NCBI GenBank assembly: GCA_031374935.1
Contig: JANMHB010000072.1
Span: 55,918-119,917 of the forward strand
DNA length: 64,000 nucleotides
Source: JACMLX01 sp031374935
Lineage (GTDB): Bacteria; Gemmatimonadota; Gemmatimonadetes; Gemmatimonadales; Gemmatimonadaceae
Direction: 5' to 3'
Numbering within the stretch: the first letter of the stretch is position 1; every line of letters begins with the position of its first letter. The notes beneath the pieces were generated by a model that worked only from the letters and a program-made list of their open reading frames with translations, was not told where the DNA came from and searched no databases. A program made the position numbers and the translations under genes. Shown here in pieces: positions 53,285-61,225 of the stretch.

Positions 53285-54640
53285 CTACCGCGGTTGGACG
53301 AGAAAGGTGGGTACGGTGGAACCGCCGCCCGCCGAGACATTCAGCAGCGCGGCCGTCGAGAGCCGGCAGAGCCACCCTTCGGCGTACGCACCGTCACACA
53401 GGAACGGCGCGGTATCGTACATCCGGTCGATCACCTGCGAGCCCCCGTCCACCAGCGACGGATATCCCTGCGCCGGGATGCCGACGCGCTCCTGAATGAC
53501 GTATGGGTTGGTGACGGCGGTGCGCAATGCAGCACTCCAGGTCTCATCGTCCACCGTCCAGCCGAGGACGATACCGGCACCGCCGTAGTCATCATTCGGC
53601 TTGAGCACGAAGCGATCCCGGTGCATCGCGGCGTACGCCAGCAGATCGATCCGCTCGCCATGGAACCGTGTGGTGCGCTCTTCCACCACGCGCGTCCACG
53701 GAATGCACTCGGCCACGGCCGCGTGTTGCGCATCGGTGAGCAAGTGCGCATTCCGTTCATCGGTCAGCGCCGCCAGCGATGCCTTCTTGTGCAGGATCTT
53801 GCAGCGCGGCGGATTGACCATGCACACCTTGCCGTCGCGCACGGCTCGAAACACCGGGTGATCGGTGCCGCCTCGCTCCGCCAGTTCGTGCAGCAAGACG
53901 CGCTTGTAGAGCAGCGTGATCGGGGTGCCGGCAAACCGCAGTGTCTGGCCATCGTACTCCGCGTCACGCGGATCGACGATCGAGCACGGAATACCGAGGT
54001 GACGGAAGTGCGCCTGGAAGATCTCGAACTCACTGGCGGTCGGCACCTCGCGCCAGTCGATGATGCCGATCTGCGGCACTTCGCGCACACCGCGCCAGGA
54101 GGCCCAGGCATCGAGCACCACGCGGATCACGCCATGACGCGTCGGAATCGGCAGCAGCTCCCAGTCGCGGGCGAACGCCCGCGTGACCGGCAGATCGCTG
54201 AACATGTCGGCGAGGGCGTCGTTGTAGCCGGCGCCAGCCGGTGTTTCGGCATTGTACTCGGTGAGGGAGATTTCACCGGTGTCATCGTTGACGAAGTAGT
54301 CCAGTCGCGACGTCGGGCTGCCGGCGCGGAAGCCCGGATCGATGCCGACGAGGGTCTGTTCCCAGTCGGCGAGCCGGAACTGCGCCCGCACGCCGCTGTC
54401 AGCCAGCGCGGCCGACAGGATGGCGTCGAAGGCCGGCATCAACCGGCGCGTCAGCTGCTGCACGCGGTCGTACTGCGCGCGCGTCACCAGGCGCGGACGG
54501 AGCACGGTGCAAAGCGGCCGACCTCCGAACACCAAGCCGCGACTGGCGAGCTGCGAGGTCATCAGCGACGCCGTGTCCTGCGCCACGACAGGATCCTCGA
54601 GCAGGCCGTGCCAGGCCCGGATGGCGTCGGCAGCGGACAT
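53285..54640 (-). CDS. ATP-grasp ligase, circularly permuted/glutathionylspermidine-synthase-like
   Basis: ATG 54640 overlaps the preceding stop by one base; the longer frame to 55027 runs through the upstream gene. The 451-residue protein has EYNAETPAGAGYND around residue 140, a region FEIFQAHFRHLGIPCSIVDPRD, the nucleotide loop RFVLKPNDDYGGAGIVLGW near 350 and VIQERVGIPA. The order of motifs resembles the circularly permuted ATP-grasp group that includes glutathionylspermidine synthase-like enzymes, which form amide bonds to amines. The exact substrates are unknown. Confidence 0.8.
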   Translation of the reverse strand: MSAADAIRAWHGLLEDPVVAQDTASLMTSQLASRGLVFGGRPLCTVLRPRLVTRAQYDRVQQLTRRLMPAFDAILSAALADSGVRAQFRLADWEQTLVGIDPGFRAGSPTSRLDYFVNDDTGEISLTEYNAETPAGAGYNDALADMFSDLPVTRAFARDWELLPIPTRHGVIRVVLDAWASWRGVREVPQIGIIDWREVPTASEFEIFQAHFRHLGIPCSIVDPRDAEYDGQTLRFAGTPITLLYKRVLLHELAERGGTDHPVFRAVRDGKVCMVNPPRCKILHKKASLAALTDERNAHLLTDAQHAAVAECIPWTRVVEERTTRFHGERIDLLAYAAMHRDRFVLKPNDDYGGAGIVLGWTVDDETWSAALRTAVTNPYVIQERVGIPAQGYPSLVDGGSQVIDRMYDTAPFLCDGAYAEGWLCRLSTAALLNVSAGGGSTVPTFLVQPR

Positions 54641-55584
54641 CAGCGGGCCCGCGACGCGGTGAACATGGCGTCCCAGCCGAGGGCCTTGGAGGTCTGGCGA
54701 GGATCCTTCGCCAGGCGGATGACGAGATCGGCCATGTGCTCGACCGCCCAGTTGAAGTACTCCGGCGTGAGCGAGTTGATGTCGAAGTCCGGCGCCGGAT
54801 TCATGAAGTCGATGGCGTACGGCACGCCATCCTTGATCGCAAACTCGATCGAGTTCATGTCGTAACCGAAGGCACGGACGATCGTCTGCGCATCCTTGAC
54901 CACCCGGGGGCCGAGCACCGGGCCAAGGAAGTCCTTGTCGGTGCGGTACTTGCGCTCCTTCGGGTCGTACTTGATCGGCAGGATCTCCTCCTGACCGAGG
55001 CAGATGCAGCGAACGAACTCGTCCCACTTGATGAACTCCTGCACGATCATCGTGAGCAGGCCGGAGTTGTCGTAATGGTGGATCAGTTCGGCCTTCGTCT
55101 CACAGACATACACCTCCTTCCAGCCGCCGCCGTGCGCGTCCTTGAGAATGCACGGCAGGCCGATCCACTGCAGGATGTCGTCCCAGTCGAGCGGGTACTT
55201 CAGGTTTCGCAGCGATTCGCTCGGGACGATTCCCGGGATGTACTCCTTGTTGGGCAGCACGATCGTCTTCGGGCTGACGACCCCCAACTTCGTGATCAGC
55301 GCGGCGCCAAAGAACTTGTCGTCGGCCGACCACATGAAGGGGTTGTTGATCACGGTGGTGCCCTGCAGCACCGCGTGCTTCAGCACCGTGCGGTACATCG
55401 GCACTTCATGCGAGATCCGATCGACGAGCACATCGTACGGCATGTCACCGTCCATGCGCTCGCCGCCGAACTTGGCCAGCGACGCCACCACACCGGCATC
55501 GCGCGCATTGACTGCGTCGATGAACGCGGGCGGGAACGACCACTCGCGCCCCACCACCAGCCCGACATTTCTCTCCTTCGCCAT
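54640..55584 (-). CDS. ATP-grasp ligase, RimK-like
   Basis: The 314-residue protein has an ATP-grasp core: INNPFMWSADDKFFGAAL, GLPCILKDAHGGGWKEVYVCE (ATP lid), IVQEFIKWDEFVRCICLG and metal-binding SIEFAIKDGVPYAIDFMNPAPDFD. It resembles the RimK or glutathione-synthase arrangement, which ligates an acyl phosphate to an amine. Next to an alpha/beta hydrolase 12 bases upstream and the permuted ATP-grasp downstream (one-base overlap), it belongs to the same biosynthetic unit. Confidence 0.85.
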   Translation of the reverse strand: MAKERNVGLVVGREWSFPPAFIDAVNARDAGVVASLAKFGGERMDGDMPYDVLVDRISHEVPMYRTVLKHAVLQGTTVINNPFMWSADDKFFGAALITKLGVVSPKTIVLPNKEYIPGIVPSESLRNLKYPLDWDDILQWIGLPCILKDAHGGGWKEVYVCETKAELIHHYDNSGLLTMIVQEFIKWDEFVRCICLGQEEILPIKYDPKERKYRTDKDFLGPVLGPRVVKDAQTIVRAFGYDMNSIEFAIKDGVPYAIDFMNPAPDFDINSLTPEYFNWAVEHMADLVIRLAKDPRQTSKALGWDAMFTASRAR

Positions 55585-55596
55585 CCGTGCTCCCGG

Positions 55597-56319
55597 TTAG
55601 TCGTGTCCGCCGACGTACATCCGAATCATCTTTTCCCAGTAGGGCCAGTCATGCGCGCCGCCATCCCAGATGCGCAGCGCGTTCCCGACACCCTTGTTCC
55701 ACAACATGGAAGAGAATTCTTCGTTGTTGCGGCGACTCGGATCGTCGCGGCCAATGGCCATGATGATGTCGATGCGGCGCATCGCTTCCAGCCGGCCATG
55801 ATCGTGTTCGTGCGCCATGAACGCCATCGGGTTGGCCGCCAACACGTTGTGATCCATGTGCCCCGAGGCCTGCCGGCTGATGTCGTACAATCCGCTCAGG
55901 CCGATGATGCGATTCACCAGGTGCGGGAACCGCAGCCCGAACGACATGGCGTGATAGGCGCCGAACGAGGCGCCGGCGACGATCGTGAACGGGGTGCTGT
56001 TCCGATGATAAATGAACGGCAGCACTTCGTCCTTGATGTACGCGTGGTACTGCAGGTGCCGATAGGCACGCGCCCCCGGATGCCGTTTCCGGTCGTACCA
56101 GCTCTCGTGATGCACATGATCGACCGAGAACATCTGCAGCCAGCCGTTGGCGAGATGATCGCGGAGCACGTGGTGCATCTTCCGGTCGGTCCACTCGCGA
56201 TGGCTGCCGAGCGAGGATGGGAACACCAGCATCCGGGCGCCGGCATGGCCCCAGACATGCAGCCCCATTTCCTTGCCGTTCAGCGCCGGGCTGCGCCAGG
56301 CCTTGTACTCATGGTGCAT
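55597..56319 (-). CDS. Alpha/beta hydrolase fold esterase-like protein
   Basis: ATG 56319 overlaps the preceding hydrolase stop by one base (TGATG). The 240-residue protein has the nucleophile elbow GASFGA with Ser 118, an aromatic/His-rich middle (DHVHHESWYDRKRHPG) and the likely catalytic His in GGAHDWPYW. It is an esterase-family member without signal peptide. Within the ligase cluster it could release, trim or transfer the product. Substrate unknown. Confidence 0.85.
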   Translation of the reverse strand: MHHEYKAWRSPALNGKEMGLHVWGHAGARMLVFPSSLGSHREWTDRKMHHVLRDHLANGWLQMFSVDHVHHESWYDRKRHPGARAYRHLQYHAYIKDEVLPFIYHRNSTPFTIVAGASFGAYHAMSFGLRFPHLVNRIIGLSGLYDISRQASGHMDHNVLAANPMAFMAHEHDHGRLEAMRRIDIIMAIGRDDPSRRNNEEFSSMLWNKGVGNALRIWDGGAHDWPYWEKMIRMYVGGHD

Positions 56320-57143
56320 CAGGATTCTCCCGGTTCAGGCCGCGGAAGGGCCAGCAGGGCCGGCAGTGCCTTGCGGAACCGCCGTCCCCACGCGCTCTCG
56401 TGGTGTACACCCATGGCATCCTCCACCCAGCGCAGGCGGTGGCCAGGCGCGTAGCCCTTGGCAATCAGCATGTCGCGCAGGCGCCGGGCATTCGCCAGCG
56501 TGCGCTCCCCTTCGCGGGCGCCGATGTCGAGGTAGATCCGGGCGTCGACGAACGGGCGCTGGTGCACCCAGTCGAAGATCGCGCCGCGCGCAAACCAGAG
56601 GGACGGGCTCATCACGGCCGCGAATCCGAACACATCGCTGCGCTCGAACACCGCATACAGCGAGAACAGCCCGCCCATCGACGAGCCGGCCACGCCGGTG
56701 TGCTCGCGCGCCGGCAGGGTGCGGAACCGCGCGTTGATCGCCGGTCGCAGCACGTCGCTGACCCAGGCCAGATAGGTCGCGGCGTCACCACCGCCGACCC
56801 GCTCATCCACGAACGGGCTGTATTCGTTCACCCGGTGTGCCGAGGCGTGATGGATGCCGACGATGATCGCATCGGCCCCCAGGCGCGAGGCGGAGATGAG
56901 TTCCTCGCCCAGGCTCCACGACCCGGCGAACGAGGCACTGTCGTCGAACAGGTTCTGGCCATCCTGCATGTAGATCACCGGATAGCGCCGGACCACTTCA
57001 TCGTACGCACCAGGGAGATGCACCTCCACCGTGCGCATCTCGCCCGGCGATGGACCGGGGATGTCCGACAGGACGACGTGCCGTCCAGCGTGTGCACTGG
57101 TGCGAAACAACCGCCGCAGCCGGCGGCGCAGACGGAAAGGCAT
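56319..57143 (-). CDS. Alpha/beta hydrolase, enterochelin-esterase-like
   Basis: ATG 57143 (MPFRLRRRLRRLFRTS) is used, two bases after the ATP-grasp stop. The 274-residue protein has YPVIYMQDGQNLFDD and VAGSSMGGLFSLYAVFERSDVFG (nucleophile Ser 155), with a His near GVHHESAW, like enterochelin/Fes or IroE-type and feruloyl-esterase-like enzymes. The basic N-terminus lacks a clear export signal. In this cluster, with the next esterase, it suggests hydrolysis or acyl transfer on the cluster's product. Confidence 0.87.
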   Translation of the reverse strand: MPFRLRRRLRRLFRTSAHAGRHVVLSDIPGPSPGEMRTVEVHLPGAYDEVVRRYPVIYMQDGQNLFDDSASFAGSWSLGEELISASRLGADAIIVGIHHASAHRVNEYSPFVDERVGGGDAATYLAWVSDVLRPAINARFRTLPAREHTGVAGSSMGGLFSLYAVFERSDVFGFAAVMSPSLWFARGAIFDWVHQRPFVDARIYLDIGAREGERTLANARRLRDMLIAKGYAPGHRLRWVEDAMGVHHESAWGRRFRKALPALLALPRPEPGES

Positions 57144-57145
57144 GC

Positions 57146-58363
57146 TTACGACGCGTAGAGTTGGAGATCGGTGCCGATCGCATCCGCGATCAGACATGCC
57201 TGCTCGAAATCGGGGTGACGCACGGTGACGTAGCCGTCCGAGATCAGCGTCAGGATCCAGTCGCGACGTGTCGCACCCACCGGCAGCAGATCGACGTTCA
57301 CGATGTGCTCCCCGAAGCGCTGCACCAGCTGCTCGAGGCCTGTGATGCGGCGGATCGTTCCCTGCCCCTGCGCGCGCTTGAAGATGTTGATCGCGTTGTA
57401 CTTCCGCGTCACATCGATCGAGAAGGTGCCCTTCAGCTCGGCCTCGGCGTATCCCATGTAGAGGTCGATGTCCGACACGTAGTTCATCAGGTCGACGGTG
57501 CGCGCGCCGGGTGGCCGCGCCGCGATCTCACCGAAGACCACTTCGCCATCCGCCTTGCGATACCACTCCATATGCGTGAACGCGTTCCCCGGGTTCATCG
57601 CCTTGAGCACGTCTGCCCCCATCTTGACGCCACCCGACACCCAGTCGCTCTCCACGTCACGCAGGCAGAGCGTCTGCGGGCTGATCCACTCCACCTGGCG
57701 AGCGACCAAGGGGCGCGGGCGGTAGAAGCCGACATTGAAGAACTGCATTTCGCCGTTCACGCAGATCGTGTCGAACGTGAACTCCTCGGCTTCGATGAAC
57801 TCCTCGATGTTCACATGATCGATGTGCGTCATGCGCTTGAGGACGTTTTCCAGTTCCTTGGCGTCGTCCACCCGGAAGGTGTCCATCGACCCTGCCCCAT
57901 CGATCGGCTTGATGATCAGCGGGTATCCGATCTCCTCCGCCGCCACGCGCACTTCCGCAGCGGTGGTGGCGCCGCGATGCTTCGGTGTCCGAATGCCGGC
58001 CGCAGCCACGCGCGCCTTCATGATGTCCTTGTTGCGGAACGCAATCGCATCGTCGATGCTCAGGCCCGGTACGGCGAGGACCGCGCGCAGCTTGGCGGCC
58101 AGCACCACGCCTGGTTCCCAGAGGCAGATCACGCGGTCGAAGGTCTTGCCGGACCAGTGCGCGAGCACCTCGGCGACCACCGCATCTTCCTGGTTCAGCA
58201 TCGACGTCTGCAGATAGCCCGACAGGTGCTGCCGGGTCATCTCCGGCAGGTTGCCGACCGGCACATCACTGATGCCGTAGACGCGCGCGCCGAAGGTGGA
58301 CAGGCCGCGGCAGAACAGCGGCATCTCGTCGGGATACCCCGGTGCAATCATCAGGACGTTCAT
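57146..58363 (-). CDS. ATP-grasp ligase, paralogue B
   Basis: ATG 58363 has a strong GAGGAAGG site. The 405-residue protein has a domain that starts MNVLMIAPGYPDEMPLF, then YPLIIKPIDGAGSMDTFRV, NIEEFIEAEEFTFDTICVNG and the metal-binding EIAARPPGARTVDLMNY, like BacD/carnosine-synthase-type amino-acid ligases. It shares with its neighbour the blocks RKYN, RAQGQGTIRRITGL and DGYVTVRHPDFEQA, so the pair is a duplication. It is 43 bases downstream of that neighbour. Confidence 0.9.
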   Translation of the reverse strand: MNVLMIAPGYPDEMPLFCRGLSTFGARVYGISDVPVGNLPEMTRQHLSGYLQTSMLNQEDAVVAEVLAHWSGKTFDRVICLWEPGVVLAAKLRAVLAVPGLSIDDAIAFRNKDIMKARVAAAGIRTPKHRGATTAAEVRVAAEEIGYPLIIKPIDGAGSMDTFRVDDAKELENVLKRMTHIDHVNIEEFIEAEEFTFDTICVNGEMQFFNVGFYRPRPLVARQVEWISPQTLCLRDVESDWVSGGVKMGADVLKAMNPGNAFTHMEWYRKADGEVVFGEIAARPPGARTVDLMNYVSDIDLYMGYAEAELKGTFSIDVTRKYNAINIFKRAQGQGTIRRITGLEQLVQRFGEHIVNVDLLPVGATRRDWILTLISDGYVTVRHPDFEQACLIADAIGTDLQLYAS

Positions 58364-58406
58364 TCAGCCTTCCTCGCAGAAGCGGTTCACCGTGAGTTCC
58401 CTGCCG

Positions 58407-59627
58407 TCAGCCCAGTTCCACGTGCACCAGTTCGACCACGCGGCGGATCGCCCGCTCCACCACTGCCGTCTCGGGGTGCCGCACGATGATGTAGCCATCA
58501 CCTTCGTACGTCGCTGCGGGTGCCTGTCCGACCTGCGGCACCTTCACATCGCAGACGAGATGCCCGAGTTCCGCCTGGACACGATCCAGCCCGCGAACCT
58601 GCCGAACGACGCCGCTGCCCTGGCCGCGGAGATAGGCAGCAGCCACGGCATACTTCCGTTCTGGCACGGTGAACTCACCGTAGACCATCAGGTTGGCCCA
58701 CGCGCCAACGAAGTCGCTGTCGGTGGCGCGACTGATCAGCGTGGTGATCTGCGCCCCTGGCGGGCGGGCGGCCACTTCTGAAATGGCAACGCTTCCATCC
58801 ACGCGCCGGAACCACTCCATGTGCGTCAGGCCGGTGGTCTGCCCCAACACGTTCAGCGCCTGTACGGCCGCGTCCTTGATGTCCTCGAACATCGGGTGAT
58901 CCACTTCACGGGGCAGCACCACCACCCACTGGATCCAGGGGTTCCGCAGCACCTCGAGCGGCGTGGGGTGGTAGTGCGTGAGCGAATGCCACACCGCCTG
59001 GCCGTCGATCGAGATCGTCTCAAAGGAGTGTTCGGTGCCGGTGATGAACTCTTCGAGCATCAGCGGTGCTGCCGCCGATGGGCGCGTCATGTCCAACGCG
59101 CCATTGAGTGCGATCGCGTCATCGACCCGATACGTCGACAGCGCGCCGGCGCCCGCCACGGGCTTCAGCACCAGCGGGAAGCCAACCCGTTCGGCAAACG
59201 CAATCGCATCCACATACGAGGTGACCTGCGCGTGCCTGGCGCACGGCAGATGATGGGCACGCAGCACATCCTTCATGCGTGCCTTGTCGCGAAAGTTGAG
59301 GGCTGCGGCCACCGGCAACCCCGGCAGGCCCATCGCTTCACGGACTTCGGCCAGCGGTACTTGCAGCTGCTCGTAGGCACCGAAGAGTCGTTCCACACCA
59401 CCGATGCGCGCCGCCACCTGGTCCACGGCCGACCGCAACTGCGACCCATCCAGCACGTCGTCCACGCGCCAGTGCTGGGCAATGACGGCACGCGTTTCGG
59501 GGGAGGCATGCTCCACCCAATCGGTGCTGATCACGCCCAGCTGGACTCCGGGCAATGCACCGATCGCCTCGACCATGCGCGACGCGTTGTCCGATAGCCG
59601 GGGCGCGACGAAGATGACGGGAATCAC
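58407..59627 (-). CDS. ATP-grasp ligase, paralogue A
   Basis: GTG 59627 overlaps the GH57 stop by four bases (GTGA). The 406-residue protein opens VIFVAPRLSDNASRMVEAIGAL and has VGFPLVLKPVAGAGALSTYRVD, MLEEFITGTEHSFETISIDG and EVAARPPGAQITTLISRATDSDF, the same ATP-grasp layout as its neighbour. It is in the amino-acid/peptide ligase group. Coupling to the GH57 gene places a carbohydrate enzyme and the ligases on one transcript. Confidence 0.9.
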   Translation of the reverse strand: MIPVIFVAPRLSDNASRMVEAIGALPGVQLGVISTDWVEHASPETRAVIAQHWRVDDVLDGSQLRSAVDQVAARIGGVERLFGAYEQLQVPLAEVREAMGLPGLPVAAALNFRDKARMKDVLRAHHLPCARHAQVTSYVDAIAFAERVGFPLVLKPVAGAGALSTYRVDDAIALNGALDMTRPSAAAPLMLEEFITGTEHSFETISIDGQAVWHSLTHYHPTPLEVLRNPWIQWVVVLPREVDHPMFEDIKDAAVQALNVLGQTTGLTHMEWFRRVDGSVAISEVAARPPGAQITTLISRATDSDFVGAWANLMVYGEFTVPERKYAVAAAYLRGQGSGVVRQVRGLDRVQAELGHLVCDVKVPQVGQAPAATYEGDGYIIVRHPETAVVERAIRRVVELVHVELG

Positions 59628-61219
59628 GCCAGCGCCGCCCGCAGCGCCGGCAGAATCTCCGGGAAGCAGTCGTCACGCGTCTTGAGCTCCGACGCAAAGG
59701 CATGCGCATCCGAGAAATCGCCACTGGCAAAACTGTCGTGCATCTTCGCCAGCAACTGTTCGAGGTCGGAACAGTGCGCATGGAAGCGATGGTCGGCGTA
59801 ATCGGCCGCCTCGGCCATCGTGATGATGAACTGCCAGTCGCTCGACTGTGCCAGCAGCAGCGTGCGAGCGGCCTGCTCCAGCGAGGTGTGGGCCTGCGGA
59901 TCACCGAGCGCCCGACCGGCGATTTCCCAGAATGCGTTCTCGAGCGGCCAGAGCCGGCGCCAGGTGTGTGCCACCTTCGGACCGACCCAGGTCGACCAGT
60001 CGGCGTGTGCACCCCACGATCCGGGCTCGACGGGAATCGCCGGCGCATGCGGATTGTCCTGCAGATGCTGCGAGGCCGTCACGGGGCGCAGCTGCTGCGA
60101 ATGCTGCAGTTCGCGATACAACTTGTTCAGGAACTCCGGGCCCTCGTACCACCAGTGCCCGAACAGCTCGGTGTCGAACGGCGCCATGATGAGCGTGGTG
60201 CCGAACGGATGCTGCTCGCGCGCAATGGAATTCAGCAGCGTGGAGAAGTGGCGCGCATGTTCTTCCACCTTGTTCTGTGCCACCTCCGGCCAGTACGGAT
60301 GCTTCTGGCCCAGGTCCACGGTGCGCCCGGTGATTCGCCAGAGTTTCAGGCCGCCGTTGTGATGCGTCTTGTGGAACTCGAGATAGGCACCGTCCCCGGG
60401 ATACCCACCGTCCGCACTCCAGATCTGCGCTGCGGTGCGCTGATCGCGCGCCAGGGCCGCGACGTGCGACTCCCCGTTCTCCTGCTTGATCCGATAGGCG
60501 CGGTAGGCCGTGCGCTCCTTGTGCCTGCCCTGCACCAACGGCGCATCGAGCGTCACGAACTGGAAGCCCGCTGCCCGCACCTCATGCTCGATGCCATGAC
60601 GCATGCCACGGTTGGGTGCCCGCGAGAGCGGCTCCCACCAGCCGCCGGGCCGGTACGCACACTCCGGCAGCCAGCAGCCCACCGGTGTCCGCCCGAACAG
60701 GCGCTCATGTTCGCGGCGCCCAAGCTGCAGCTGGAACTTGATGCTCTCATCCCGTCCGAGCAGCGGCAGAAAGCCATGTGTCGCAGCCGACCCCGTGATC
60801 TCGATCCGGCCACTGTCGGCGAACCGCTTGAATTCGCCGAGGATGTTGCCGTTCAGCGCGCGATAGAGATCGCGGTACTTCGTCATCGTCGCGGCGTGGA
60901 TTCCACAGACGTGACTCAACCCGGCTTCACCACGCTCGGCGAAGGCCTTGCCCTCCACCTCGTAGCTCTCGAGCTTCTGCGCCACCCACTTCTCGAAGAT
61001 GGCGGGAAAGGTCGGATGCGAGAGCTGGTTGGCCAGGATTGGCGTGATGCCGAGCGTCAGCGGCGCCCACACGTTGTCCTGCTCGAGCCATCGCATCTTC
61101 TCGATCAGCGGCAGGTAGGTCTCGAGCGTCGCCTCCGACAACCAGTCACTGCCATGCGGCCAGTCACCATGGTTGAGAACCCACGGCAAGTGCGAGTGCA
61201 ACTGAAGGACGAAATCCAT
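59624..61219 (-). CDS. GH57 1,4-alpha-glucan branching enzyme-like
   Basis: The 531-residue protein has GH57 motifs: LQLHSHLPWVLNHG (motif 1), the nucleophile Glu 186 in CWLPECAYRPGG, GFQFVTLDAP and the acid/base Asp 349 in IMAPFDTELFGHWWYEGP. These match the branching-enzyme branch of GH57, which moves alpha-1,6 links in glycogen-like glucan. It lies six bases downstream of glycogen synthase and overlaps the first ATP-grasp gene. No signal peptide. It supports glycogen synthesis together with the synthase. Confidence 0.92.
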   Translation of the reverse strand: MDFVLQLHSHLPWVLNHGDWPHGSDWLSEATLETYLPLIEKMRWLEQDNVWAPLTLGITPILANQLSHPTFPAIFEKWVAQKLESYEVEGKAFAERGEAGLSHVCGIHAATMTKYRDLYRALNGNILGEFKRFADSGRIEITGSAATHGFLPLLGRDESIKFQLQLGRREHERLFGRTPVGCWLPECAYRPGGWWEPLSRAPNRGMRHGIEHEVRAAGFQFVTLDAPLVQGRHKERTAYRAYRIKQENGESHVAALARDQRTAAQIWSADGGYPGDGAYLEFHKTHHNGGLKLWRITGRTVDLGQKHPYWPEVAQNKVEEHARHFSTLLNSIAREQHPFGTTLIMAPFDTELFGHWWYEGPEFLNKLYRELQHSQQLRPVTASQHLQDNPHAPAIPVEPGSWGAHADWSTWVGPKVAHTWRRLWPLENAFWEIAGRALGDPQAHTSLEQAARTLLLAQSSDWQFIITMAEAADYADHRFHAHCSDLEQLLAKMHDSFASGDFSDAHAFASELKTRDDCFPEILPALRAALA

Positions 61220-61225
61220 GGTGGG

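Noticed and set aside
53285..55027. A longer version of the permuted ATP-grasp starting at 55027
   Set aside because: The first 129 codons run through the upstream ATP-grasp gene in another frame and are Arg/Gly-rich. ATG 54640 overlaps that gene's stop as expected for coupling.
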